DNA of 51,362 bases from Streptosporangiaceae bacterium (GCA_030040155.1 JASHUG010000046.1:1-51362), one strand, 5' to 3'. Positions 39,392 to 47,198 are shown, numbered from the stretch's first letter. The notes: generated by a model from the sequence alone, not told the origin. Made by a program: numbers and translations.

Positions 39392-41254
39392 ATGCGGGAG
39401 CCTGAGACCTTCGACGCCTTCTACGCCAGAACCGTCTCGAGCGTCACCAGCCAGATGCACGCGCTCGCCGGCGGCGATCCCCAGGCCGATCACGCGATCC
39501 GTGAGGCCTACGCGCGGGCCTACCAGCAGTGGTACGAGGTCTCTGGCTACCGCGATCCGGAAGCCTGGGTACTGGACGCCGCCAGGGAGGCGTTCGAGCG
39601 CCGGCGTTCCCAGCCGGCCGGGGAACCGCAGGTGCCCGACAGCGGGACCTGGCCGGGGATGTACCGGCCGCGGGCCGGGGCGGGGTCGCGGACCGGAGAC
39701 ATGGAAGCCACCGCGAGCGGCCGCGGCAACGGCGCCGGAGGCCGCCCAGAGAACCCGTACCCAGGCAGCCCGTACCAGGCTCCGGCGGCGCAGCCAACCG
39801 CGGCGCTGGCGGGCGCGGCAGCAGGCGCAGGAACAACGTGGCCAACCTCAGCCGGGGCCGACCCGGCCTGGCCCGAGCAGCCAGCTCCAGGCAGGCGCGG
39901 CCCCGGCTTTCCCCGCGACACGGCGCCCGGCGGGCGACCATGGCGAGGCCTGGCGGGCGAGAACCGCCAGCTGATCGCGATCGTCGCCGTGATCGCGCTG
40001 CTAGTGGTCGGTGGTGTCGTCTATCTCGCGTTCGGCCGTGGTGGCAAGGCCGGCCCGCCGGCCAGCGCCGGCCAGACCGCGCCGGTCTCCAGGCGGGCCG
40101 GCCCGCGCATGCTCCCCGCGGGCCACACGGGCACCCTCGCCGCGGTCCCCTGGTCCATTGTCCGTTCGGGCTGGACGCTCGCCGACTTCTCGACCGGGCA
40201 GCCGAACCTCGGCGGCCAGCCGGCCGGCGGCAGCACCACGACATTCCTCGTGGACCCGCAGGGCGGCAAGTACGAGATCTACCAGTGGCCCGCGGGCTCG
40301 AGCCCACAGCTGCTGGCCTGGTCGGGCTCAACCGATAGCGCGCTCTTCGTCGGCAGCGGCGGCTATCAGCTCCTGACGCTGCACGGGTTGCCGGGCAGCG
40401 GGCAGGTGGTGCCGCTGACGCTGCCTGCCGGAGTTGCGCCCGCCGGATTCACGCGGCCTGATGGCCTCAACATCCTCGCGGTGCGGCAGGGCCCGGTCAT
40501 GAACAAGCTTCAGCGGTACAACCTGAGCGGTCAGTTCCAGGAGACGCTGGCGACCATGCTGCGCAGGCCGGCCCAGGGCACCCTGCCTGCCGCTTGCGCG
40601 TCGTCGGCCTGCGGTGCCCTCAGTTCGCCGACCGGAATCATGGCGGTCTGGGGAGTGCGCGGGGACGAGATGCAGCTGGTGAGCAACGCCGGCGGCGTGA
40701 TCCGCCGGCTGCACGTGCCCGGCAGCGGGAATCCGCCGTCTTGCACTCCCGTCAGCTGGTGGAACCAGACCACGATCCTCGCCGACTGCAGCGCACCCGA
40801 CGCGGTTGGCCTGCAGCTACGGCTCTGGCTGGTGCCCGACGACGGTGCCACCGCGACGCCGCTTACCCTCGCGTCGGGCAGTCAGGCGGGCGCCGGGTTC
40901 TTCACCGGCGCGTGGCAGGCTGCCGGGCACGTGTACGCCACGACGACAAGCAGCGCCGAGTGCCCTGGCGCGCCCAGCGGTCCCGGCGGGCTCGCGATCA
41001 TGGACGTGACCAATGCCGACTCGGCGAGCCAGCTCACAGTTCCCGGCAGTACCGGCGACTACAGCGATGTCGTGGGCAGCTCGGGCAGCCGACTGCTCGT
41101 GCTGGCGCAGACCAGCTGCCGTGGCAGCTCTTCGCTGTTCTGGCTCGACCCACTGACCGGCGCGACCCAAACACTGCTCCAGGCGCCAGCCGGCCAGGCC
41201 GGCGTGACCGCGGCGATAGCGTGGGGCCTGGATCCGGCCGCAACCGCGGGCTAG
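39392..41254 (+). CDS. Transmembrane protein with sigma region 2-like N-terminus and large extracytoplasmic domain
   Basis: 620 residues. Residues 5-73 (ETFDAFYARTVSSVTSQMHA, GGDPQADHAIREAYARAYQQ, RDPEAWVLDAAREAFERRR) align by eye with region 2 of SigE-family ECF factors, including the one at 37769. No region 4 follows; instead a Pro/Gly/Ala-rich linker (74-190), one membrane helix (about 192-214) and about 400 extracytoplasmic residues with beta-rich repeats and several cysteines. ATG 39392 has GGGAG six bases before it. It may be a membrane-held sigma-like decoy or sensor. No -10-recognition or promoter-melting activity can be assumed. Confidence 0.72.
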   Translation: MREPETFDAFYARTVSSVTSQMHALAGGDPQADHAIREAYARAYQQWYEVSGYRDPEAWVLDAAREAFERRRSQPAGEPQVPDSGTWPGMYRPRAGAGSRTGDMEATASGRGNGAGGRPENPYPGSPYQAPAAQPTAALAGAAAGAGTTWPTSAGADPAWPEQPAPGRRGPGFPRDTAPGGRPWRGLAGENRQLIAIVAVIALLVVGGVVYLAFGRGGKAGPPASAGQTAPVSRRAGPRMLPAGHTGTLAAVPWSIVRSGWTLADFSTGQPNLGGQPAGGSTTTFLVDPQGGKYEIYQWPAGSSPQLLAWSGSTDSALFVGSGGYQLLTLHGLPGSGQVVPLTLPAGVAPAGFTRPDGLNILAVRQGPVMNKLQRYNLSGQFQETLATMLRRPAQGTLPAACASSACGALSSPTGIMAVWGVRGDEMQLVSNAGGVIRRLHVPGSGNPPSCTPVSWWNQTTILADCSAPDAVGLQLRLWLVPDDGATATPLTLASGSQAGAGFFTGAWQAAGHVYATTTSSAECPGAPSGPGGLAIMDVTNADSASQLTVPGSTGDYSDVVGSSGSRLLVLAQTSCRGSSSLFWLDPLTGATQTLLQAPAGQAGVTAAIAWGLDPAATAG

Positions 41255-41301
41255 CCAGGTCGCGTCCGCCTGGACGAATGATCCCGCCGGACGCCGGTCT
41301 C

Positions 41302-41379
41302 GGTCAGGCCCGGCGGCGGTTCCGGGCTCGGTCAGGCCCGGCGGCGGTACCGGGCTCGATCAGGCCCGGCGGCGGTACC
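41302..41379. repeat. Triple 28-bp repeat at the 3' end of the permease gene
   Basis: Units begin at 41302, 41330 and 41358 (GGTCAGGCCCGGCGGCGGT then TCCGGGCTC/ACCGGGCTC). The third includes the stop codon and last codons of the permease, so the first two are outward duplications of that gene end into the spacer between convergent genes. Each copy is GC-rich and can fold, and may act in termination. Confidence 0.85.
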
Positions 41380-42112
41380 AGCTGACCGTTAGCGCGCCGA
41401 ACAGCGCTGACAGCCCCACGATCCAGGCGACAGCCTGCAGGACCGGAATGGCCACGGGCCCGCCCAGCATCAGGCCGCGCATCGCGTCGGCGAAGATCGT
41501 GATCGGATTGACCTTGACGAAGGCCTGCAGCCAGCCAGGCATGCTCGCCGCTGGCACCAGTGCCGAACTGGCGAACGTCAGCGGCATGATGACCATGAAA
41601 CCCGCGGCCTGCACGGATTCCGGACTGCGCAGCCAGACGCCAAGAAAGGCCATCACCCAGCACATGGCCACGCCGAGCGCTAGCACCAGGCCCGCGGCGC
41701 CGAGCGCGCCAGGCAGCCCGCCGTGAAAGCGGAAGCCGAGAACCGCGGCCGCGCCCACGATGATCAGCGAACTCCATGCCGTCCGCGCGATGTCGGCGGT
41801 GACCCGGCCGGCCACCACCGCCGAGCGCGCCATGGGCAGGGACCTGAACCGGTCGATGAGCCCGCGCTGGAAGTCAGCGTTCAGGCCGAGCGCAGTTTGC
41901 GTGGTGCCGAAGCCAATCCCCTGCACGATCAGGCCCGGCAGTACGAACTGCAGGTACTGCCGGGTGGAGCCAGAGATGGCGCCGCCGAACACGTAGACGA
42001 ACAACAGCAGGAACATCAAGGGCTGCACGCTCATGCCGATCATCTGCTGCGGGTCTGAGAGGACGTGCAGCAAGTTGCGTCTGGCCATCACCCCCGTCTG
42101 GCTCAGCGTCAT
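41360..42112 (-). CDS. ABC-2 type transporter permease (DrrB-like)
   Basis: 250 residues, six predicted membrane segments, with the ABC-2 permease pattern (LLFVYVFGGAISGSTRQYLQ, FVLPGLIVQGIGFG, RFRSLPMARSAVVAGR). It is the membrane half of a two-gene exporter with the ATPase upstream, whose stop overlaps its ATG by four bases. DrrAB-type pumps export drugs, lipids or peptides; the substrate here is unknown. The 3' end is part of a threefold 28-bp repeat. Confidence 0.92.
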   Translation of the reverse strand: MTLSQTGVMARRNLLHVLSDPQQMIGMSVQPLMFLLLFVYVFGGAISGSTRQYLQFVLPGLIVQGIGFGTTQTALGLNADFQRGLIDRFRSLPMARSAVVAGRVTADIARTAWSSLIIVGAAAVLGFRFHGGLPGALGAAGLVLALGVAMCWVMAFLGVWLRSPESVQAAGFMVIMPLTFASSALVPAASMPGWLQAFVKVNPITIFADAMRGLMLGGPVAIPVLQAVAWIVGLSALFGALTVSWYRRRA

Positions 42113-43086
42113 CGGGCTGACCCTTCCAGCGGGGCGCCGGTCTCGCAGACGTCGGCATGGTGACCGGTGATCGACAGGAAGGCCTCGTCCAGGCTCGGCA
42201 GCCTGACTGCGAGGTGGCTGACGGGGACGCCCGCAGAGTCCAGGCTGCGGGCGGCAGCCGTCACGGCGGCCTCATCGGGAACCTGGACGGTCAGCAGGCC
42301 GCCCTCGGGGATGGGTCGGCTCGTCCCGGCCAGCTTGCCGAGGACGGAAGCCGCGGCCGCCAGGTCGCCGGGTCGCAGCGGCCGAACCTCAAGTACCTGA
42401 CCACCGGCCAGGCTCTTCAGCTCGGCCGGGCTGCCCTGCGCCACCGTGACACCGTGGTCGATCACCATGACCTGGCCGGCCAGCCGGTCCGCCTCTTCCA
42501 GGTACTGCGTGGTCAGCAGCACGGCGGTGCCGTCGGCCGCCAGGTCGCGGATCATGTCCCAGAGCTGGTTGCGGCTGGCCAGGTCGAGCCCGGTAGTCGG
42601 CTCGTCCAGGAACAGCACGCCGGGCTCCCCGACCAGGCTTGCGGCCAGGTCGAGCCGCCTTCGCATGCCGCCCGAGTAGTCCTTGACCTTACTTGCGGCC
42701 GCATCGGCCAGCCCGAATGCATCCAGCAGCTGAGAACTCCGAGCGCGCGCCGCTCTGGGCCGCAGTCCGAGCAGCCTGCCGATCATGTAGAGGTTCTCCC
42801 TGGCCGAGATCTGGTTATCGACGGCTGCGTACTGGCCGGTCAGGCCGATCACTTCGCGAACTCGCTGCGGCTGGCTGACAACGTCGCGGCCGAGCACGTA
42901 GGCGCGGCCGCTATCGGGCCGCACCAGCGTGGCGAGGATTCTGACCACGGTCGTCTTCCCCGCGCCGTTCGGCCCGAGCAGTCCGAAGATGGTCCCCGCG
43001 GCTATCTCTAGGTCCAGACCGGACAGGACGCGCTTGGCGCAGAAGCTCTTGGTCAGTCCCTCAGTACGGATTGCGGGCCGGTCCAT
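42109..43086 (-). CDS. ABC transporter ATP-binding protein (DrrA-like)
   Basis: 325 residues. Walker A GPNGAGKT (38-45), signature YSGGMRRRLDLA, Walker B VLFLDEPTTGLD and the switch His region TTQYLEEAD are all present. The C-terminal 80 residues match the DrrA-type regulatory extension (LPSLDEAFLSITGH). It powers the permease encoded next to it. AAGG precedes ATG 43086. An inverted repeat with a TATAAT element lies 70-89 bases upstream, and a MarR regulator lies nearby, suggesting substrate-induced efflux. Confidence 0.94.
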   Translation of the reverse strand: MDRPAIRTEGLTKSFCAKRVLSGLDLEIAAGTIFGLLGPNGAGKTTVVRILATLVRPDSGRAYVLGRDVVSQPQRVREVIGLTGQYAAVDNQISARENLYMIGRLLGLRPRAARARSSQLLDAFGLADAAASKVKDYSGGMRRRLDLAASLVGEPGVLFLDEPTTGLDLASRNQLWDMIRDLAADGTAVLLTTQYLEEADRLAGQVMVIDHGVTVAQGSPAELKSLAGGQVLEVRPLRPGDLAAAASVLGKLAGTSRPIPEGGLLTVQVPDEAAVTAAARSLDSAGVPVSHLAVRLPSLDEAFLSITGHHADVCETGAPLEGSAR

Positions 43087-43156
43087 GGAGGTCGCCTTTC
43101 ATGTGCCGAGCGCACAGCCGCAGCCCCAGGCGCTCTAGGTATGTTGAAAATCAAGA

Positions 43157-43175
43157 ATCTCTATAATTAAGAGAT
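43157..43175. promoter_or_regulatory. Inverted repeat with TATAAT, likely MarR-type operator
   Basis: ATCTCT, spacer ATAATTA and AGAGAT form a perfect 6-bp inverted repeat of 19 bp, a size typical of MarR operators. TATAAT (43162-43167) lies inside it on the plus strand. It is 71 bases upstream of the DrrA-like start. The MarR gene at 43956 is the natural candidate to bind. Confidence 0.5.
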
Positions 43176-43447
43176 CGAACACAAGTTATATCGCGAGTAG
43201 CGCCGCCGTCAAACTCGTCCGCGCGTCCGGCGAGGCCGGCGCGTCAGCACGTGCTTAGCCGCGGCCAGCTTGCCGGCCGACCGGCATCAGCGCGTGGCCA
43301 GGCGTGGCGCAAGCGAGACCTCCACGCCATTCAAGGCCGCCACCTCTAGAGCGAACGGCCAGTGTGCTCACTTAAAGCAGATTTTGCGTTCGATGTTCGT
43401 CCCGCTGACCTCGTTAGATCAGACCAAATGAGCGGGTTAACCCCAGC

Positions 43448-43477
43448 TTGCTGAGGCCCGCCACGATTGGATAGCGT
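43448..43477 (+). promoter_or_regulatory. Possible promoter of the GYD-MarR genes
   Basis: TTGCTG (43448-43453), 18 bases and TAGCGT (43472-43477) fit the loose actinobacterial housekeeping pattern (TTGnnn, TAnnnT). The GYD start is 31 bases further on, with GGAGGAGG between. The palindrome GGGTTAACCC lies just upstream of the -35 box. Confidence 0.35.
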
Positions 43478-43507
43478 GAAATTGTCCGGCTGGAGGAGGT
43501 GGACTCT

Positions 43508-43996
43508 ATGCCGAAGTTCCTGTTTATCTGCTCGTACTCGTCAGGCTCGTGGGCGCGCATGATCCGCATCAGTGACAACCGCGTCGAGGCGGGGAAGTCG
43601 CTGGTGGAAGCCCTCGGCGGGACTCTCGATAGCATGTTCTGGGAAGTCAGCACGCGTGCGGTGTATGCGGTTGCCGATATGCCCGACCCGGAGACTGCCG
43701 CAGCGGCGACCGCCGTGCTGACCCACACCGGCGCGTTCAAGAACGTGGAGTCCCACCAGCTGCTCACCCAGGATCAGATGAGCGACGTGCTCGAACTGGC
43801 CAGCAGCGTCGCAGATGTTTACAACGCGCCAGGACAGGCCCTGCTTGACGATGATTCGTCCCGGTCGCGTTTCCAGTCCCGGAATTTAGCCAACCGCCTC
43901 CATCGCACCGGGAACAGGGCCGGACCAACGGCCTACTCAGTGGCAGGATCAGTTCGTGGCAGCAGCCGGAGACCAGCGGCAGGCGAACGGGCTTGA
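43508..43996 (+). CDS. GYD-domain protein
   Basis: 162 residues. Residues 1-100 (MPKFLFICSYSSGSWARMIR, then GGTLDSMFWEVSTRAVYAVA and MPDPETAAAATAVL) match the GYD family, small ferredoxin-like-fold proteins of unknown function. Family members end near residue 100; the remaining 60 residues are polar and low in structure. ATG 43508 has GGAGGAGG eight bases before it; GTG 43499 is the alternative. The 3' end overlaps the MarR gene by 41 bases in another frame, implying a shared transcript. Confidence 0.82.
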   Translation: MPKFLFICSYSSGSWARMIRISDNRVEAGKSLVEALGGTLDSMFWEVSTRAVYAVADMPDPETAAAATAVLTHTGAFKNVESHQLLTQDQMSDVLELASSVADVYNAPGQALLDDDSSRSRFQSRNLANRLHRTGNRAGPTAYSVAGSVRGSSRRPAAGERA

Positions 43997-44498
43997 TGAG
44001 CAAACAGGCCCGGTCAGCCCACGCCAGCAACTGATCAACGATGCCGCGCTGGAGGCCCGGATCCACCAGACCGCGTATGACCGGTTTGAGGACGCCGCGG
44101 CCGCGTACGTGGGCGTAAACCGGACCGCAATGCGCTGCATGGACGTGCTCGACCTGGCTGGCCAGCTGACGCCGGGCGAGATCGCGGCGCAGACCGGGCT
44201 GACGAGCGGCGCGGTTACGGCGATGCTAGACCGGCTGGAGCGGGCCGGTCTGGTGCAGCGACGGCCCGACCGATCCGACCGGCGCCGGGTAATCGTCCAG
44301 CTCACCGACAAGGCACGACAGATAGCCGCCGAGATCTACGGTCCCCTCGCGGGGGAAATGACGGCGTTTGAGCGTTACTCGGACGGCGAGTTGCGGCTCA
44401 TAGCCGAGTTCCTGCGGCTCGGTACGGCCACACTCAGGCGCCACGCCGACCGCGTGGAACGGCAGACCACCACAAATCACCCGCGCGGAGGTGGCTGA
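43956..44498 (+). CDS. MarR family transcriptional regulator
   Basis: 180 residues. A winged helix-turn-helix lies in the middle (about 63-125): LTPGEIAAQTGLTSGAVTAM, DRLERAGLVQRRPDRSDRRR and VIVQLTDKARQ, the standard MarR signature with its wing. Flanking helices form the dimer interface. GTG 43956 has AGGA seven bases upstream and lies within the end of the GYD gene. It probably controls the divergent DrrAB exporter through the inverted repeat at 43157-43175 and may respond to the exported compound. The last codons lie in a 14-bp direct repeat. Confidence 0.92.
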   Translation: MAAAGDQRQANGLDEQTGPVSPRQQLINDAALEARIHQTAYDRFEDAAAAYVGVNRTAMRCMDVLDLAGQLTPGEIAAQTGLTSGAVTAMLDRLERAGLVQRRPDRSDRRRVIVQLTDKARQIAAEIYGPLAGEMTAFERYSDGELRLIAEFLRLGTATLRRHADRVERQTTTNHPRGGG

Positions 44499-44530
44499 GT
44501 GAGCACAGCTCACCCTCGCGGAGGTGGCTG
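44484..44530. repeat. 14-bp direct repeat at the end of the MarR gene
   Basis: CGCGGAGGTGGCTG is present at 44484-44497 and 44517-44530 (33-bp period), with further flanking similarity (CACCC before each). The first copy contains the MarR stop; the second follows in the spacer, where the stop is lost (CTGGG). It reads as a 33-bp tandem duplication of the gene end. Confidence 0.75.
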
Positions 44531-44680
44531 GGCGCCTGAGGTGTCGTTGGAGCGGCACCAGCGGCGCCCAGCCGAGCAAGCGCCCAGCGATTTGTCGGAC
44601 TTATCCGCCCGACGCGCCGCGCCAGACGCCAATTGGCCGGGACGAACCCGTTCCCGGTCGGAACTCCTAAGCTGGAGACC

Positions 44681-46096
44681 GTGTTCAGCCTCTACGACAC
44701 CAGGATGCGGAGCGTCACCGAGGTCGTTCCCGCTCGCCGCGGCGAACTGCGGATGTACACCTGCGGGCCGACCGTGTACCGCTTCGCACACGTCGGCAAC
44801 ATGCGCTCCTATCTCCTGTCCGACCTCATCCGGCGGAACGCGGAACGGCACGGTCTCTCGGTGATCGTCTGCCAGAACATCACTGACGTGGGGCACCTGG
44901 CCGACGACGAGCAGATCGACCCCGAGGGCGAGGACAAGATACTGGCCGAGGCGAGGGCCGAGGGGAAGTCGGCGCTGGAGATCGCCCGGTTCTACGAGGA
45001 GGCGTTCAAGGCCGACTGCCGGGTGCTCAACATTGCGCCGCCAGACTTCGGGCCCAGGGCCTCGGAGTCCATCGAGCTGATGACGGACCTCATCGCCACG
45101 CTGATCGACGGCCGGCACGCGTACGCGGCCGACACCGGGTCCGTGTACTTCGACGCGCGTAGCTTTGCCGACTACGGCGCGATCTCCGGCAACCGGCTGG
45201 ATAGCCTGCGGCCCGGCCACCGCTTCGAGGGCGAGGTTGACGAGCACAAGCGATTCCACGCCGACTGGGCGCTGTGGAAGGGTGCGCCGACCGGCCGCGA
45301 GTTGACCTGGGAGACGCCGTGGGGCACCGGCTTCCCCGGCTGGCACACCGAGTGCTCGGCGATGTCCCTGGAGTACCTGGGCAACGTGATCGACATCCAC
45401 ACCGGCGGCATCGACCTGCGCTTCCCGCACCATGAGGACGAGCGGGCCCAGTCCAACTCGGTCGCCGGGCGCGACGTCGTCCGGCACTGGGTGCACGGCG
45501 AGCACGTGCTGTTCGAAGGCCGCAAGATGGCCAAGTCGACCGGTAACGTCGTGCTGCTTGCCGACCTGGCCGACCGCGGGCTCGATCCGCTGGCCGTGCG
45601 GCTCGCGTTCCTTGACCATCGGTACCGGCAGCAGCTCAACTTGACCTGGCAGACGCTGGAGGCGGCCGACGGCACGCTGCGCAGATGGCGGGAACGGGTG
45701 GCGACCTGGGCGAACGAGCCCAGCAAGCCGATGTGCGCCGACTACGCGGCCCGGATCTTCGGCGCGCTAGACGACGACCTCGACACCCCGGCCGCAATGC
45801 GGACGCTGCGCGAGCTGGCCAAGGACAGCAAGATACCGGCGGGATCGAAATTCGAGACGTTCGTTGCAGCGGACCAGGTGCTCGCGCTGGAGCTGGCCAG
45901 GGACATCGGGCGCGTGCCGGCCCCGCCGGTGCTTCCCGATGGCGCCGCGGAACTGCTCGAGGCGCGGGTCGTGGCCAGGGCGGCGACTGATTTCGCCGCA
46001 TCTGACCGGCTGCGGGCCCAGCTCGCCGACCTCGGCGTGTCGGTCTCGGACACGCCAGAAGGCCAGACCTGGTCCCTGAGCCGCCAGCCTGGCTGA
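44681..46096 (+). CDS. cysS: Cysteinyl-tRNA synthetase or close paralogue
   Basis: 471 residues, class I. Catalytic signatures: HVGN (37-40, HIGH motif) and KMAKS (282-286, KMSKS motif). Zinc ligands are Cys28 (CGPTVY), Cys225 (WHTEC), His250 and Glu254 (HHEDERAQSN), the Cys-recognition set. It differs from the standard streptomycete CysS (KMSKS, HHENE) and may be the second, paralogous enzyme found in some actinobacteria. GTG 44681 is just before the conserved LYDT; TTG 44633 is the alternative. Neither has a good ribosome binding site. A hairpin follows at 46119-46146. Confidence 0.85.
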   Translation: MFSLYDTRMRSVTEVVPARRGELRMYTCGPTVYRFAHVGNMRSYLLSDLIRRNAERHGLSVIVCQNITDVGHLADDEQIDPEGEDKILAEARAEGKSALEIARFYEEAFKADCRVLNIAPPDFGPRASESIELMTDLIATLIDGRHAYAADTGSVYFDARSFADYGAISGNRLDSLRPGHRFEGEVDEHKRFHADWALWKGAPTGRELTWETPWGTGFPGWHTECSAMSLEYLGNVIDIHTGGIDLRFPHHEDERAQSNSVAGRDVVRHWVHGEHVLFEGRKMAKSTGNVVLLADLADRGLDPLAVRLAFLDHRYRQQLNLTWQTLEAADGTLRRWRERVATWANEPSKPMCADYAARIFGALDDDLDTPAAMRTLRELAKDSKIPAGSKFETFVAADQVLALELARDIGRVPAPPVLPDGAAELLEARVVARAATDFAASDRLRAQLADLGVSVSDTPEGQTWSLSRQPG

Positions 46097-46118
46097 GCCT
46101 CGCCGCCGGCCTTGTACC

Positions 46119-46146
46119 GCCCGCGTGGGCACCTCACCGCGCGGGC
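46119..46146. terminator. Hairpin after the CysRS-like gene
   Basis: GCCCGCG, a 14-base loop and CGCGGGC form a perfect 7-bp stem beginning 22 bases past the stop. The large loop lowers confidence. Confidence 0.4.
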
Positions 46147-46235
46147 ATCCTTATGTGCGGGGACGCCGCTACGGACCAGATGTAATCCGTGACGGATGGT
46201 GCATTGCTTGCGCCGGGAGGCTGCTCGGAAGGCTG

Positions 46236-46280
46236 TACGCAACGGATCGGTGCTGTGGCACCCGACTACGCAACAGATCG
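46236..46280. repeat. Direct repeats upstream of the arginine-catabolism genes
   Basis: TACGCAACGGATCG (46236-46249) and TACGCAACAGATCG (46267-46280) differ at one base and are 31 bp apart, about three helical turns. They lie 97-141 bases before the next start in a 280-base spacer with no gene. They look like paired binding sites for an unidentified regulator. Confidence 0.55.
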
Positions 46281-46376
46281 ACACTAACGCGCATGATCGG
46301 CTACCGCATACCACCTGGCCTAGATCCTACGCTGGTCTCGCCCAGCTCGATCTTCTGCCTACCGGGAGCCGCCTCG

Positions 46377-47198
46377 ATGACGGACACCAAGCTCCGCGTT
46401 TGTACGCACGCGCGGACGTACCTCATGTGCCAGCCGGAGTACTTCACGGTGGAATATGCCATTAATCCGTGGATGGATCCCGGCAGGCCGGTTGACGTCG
46501 CGCTGGCCAACCAGCAGTGGCAAGGGCTGGGAGAGGTGTTCAGGAGCCTTGGCCACCGGGTGGAGACGATCCCGCCTGAGCCCGGCCTGCCGGACATGGT
46601 GTTCGCGGCCAACGGGGCCACCGTAATCGACCGAAAGGTCCTCGGTGCGAAGTTCAGGCACCAGGAGCGCCAGCCCGAGGCCGAGGCCTACCTGACCTGG
46701 TTCCGACGCCGCGGTTACTCCGAGATCCGCGAGTCCGCCGTAGTGAACGAGGGTGAGGGCGACATCGTTTACGCCCGGCGAGCGATCCTGGCCGGCTATG
46801 GCTTCCGCAGCGAGCAGTCGGTTCGCGATGAGCTGACGGAATTCTTCGGGCTGCCCGTCATCAGCCTGCGGCTCGTCGACCCGCGGTTCTACCACCTCGA
46901 CACCGCGCTCGTCGTGCTCGACGCGGACACCGCCGCTTACTATCCGGCCGCGTTCGATGACGCAGGCAAGGCCGCGCTGGCGACCCACTTCGCCGAGCTG
47001 ATCGAGGTCAAGGATGAGGATGCCGAGGTACTCGGCCTGAACGCGATCAGTGACGGGCGCAACGTGGTGGTCCCCGAGCAGGCCGCCGGCCTGATCGCGC
47101 AGCTCAGGTCGGCGGGGTTCGAGCCGGTCACGGTCAACCTGTCCGAGCTGCTCAAGGCAGGCGGCGGCCCCAAGTGCTGCACTCTGGAACTCAGGTAG
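46377..47198 (+). CDS. Amidinotransferase-fold enzyme, probable arginine dihydrolase
   Basis: 273 residues. The guanidino-group-modifying fold is clear: Asn30 (INPWMDPG), Asp73 and Asn79 (DMVFAANG), Glu125/Glu127/Asp129 (NEGEGD), His173 (FYHLDTAL) and the nucleophile in KCCTLELR (Cys267/Cys268). Such proteins are often called dimethylarginine dimethylaminohydrolase, but the Asn pair 49 residues apart matches the arginine dihydrolase ArgZ (Asn22, Asn71 as I recall), which turns arginine into ornithine. M. tuberculosis Rv2323c looks very similar and also precedes rocD. ATG 46377 has GGGAG eight bases before it. The next gene follows by 33 bases. Confidence 0.82.
   Translation: MTDTKLRVCTHARTYLMCQPEYFTVEYAINPWMDPGRPVDVALANQQWQGLGEVFRSLGHRVETIPPEPGLPDMVFAANGATVIDRKVLGAKFRHQERQPEAEAYLTWFRRRGYSEIRESAVVNEGEGDIVYARRAILAGYGFRSEQSVRDELTEFFGLPVISLRLVDPRFYHLDTALVVLDADTAAYYPAAFDDAGKAALATHFAELIEVKDEDAEVLGLNAISDGRNVVVPEQAAGLIAQLRSAGFEPVTVNLSELLKAGGGPKCCTLELR

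Larger units (their letters stand above)
43087..43507. other. Divergent control region, DrrAB exporter / GYD-MarR
   Basis: This 421-base spacer contains no supportable gene. Its first 110 bases are among the most AT-rich in the window and hold the inverted repeat at 43157-43175. Near the GYD gene are the palindrome GGGTTAACCC (43434-43443) and possible -35/-10 boxes at 43448-43477. Confidence 0.6.

Noticed and set aside
44499-44864. Frame starting at the GTG right after the MarR stop
   Set aside because: It arises from the duplicated gene end and then runs out of frame through the start of the CysRS-like gene, which is clearly coding.
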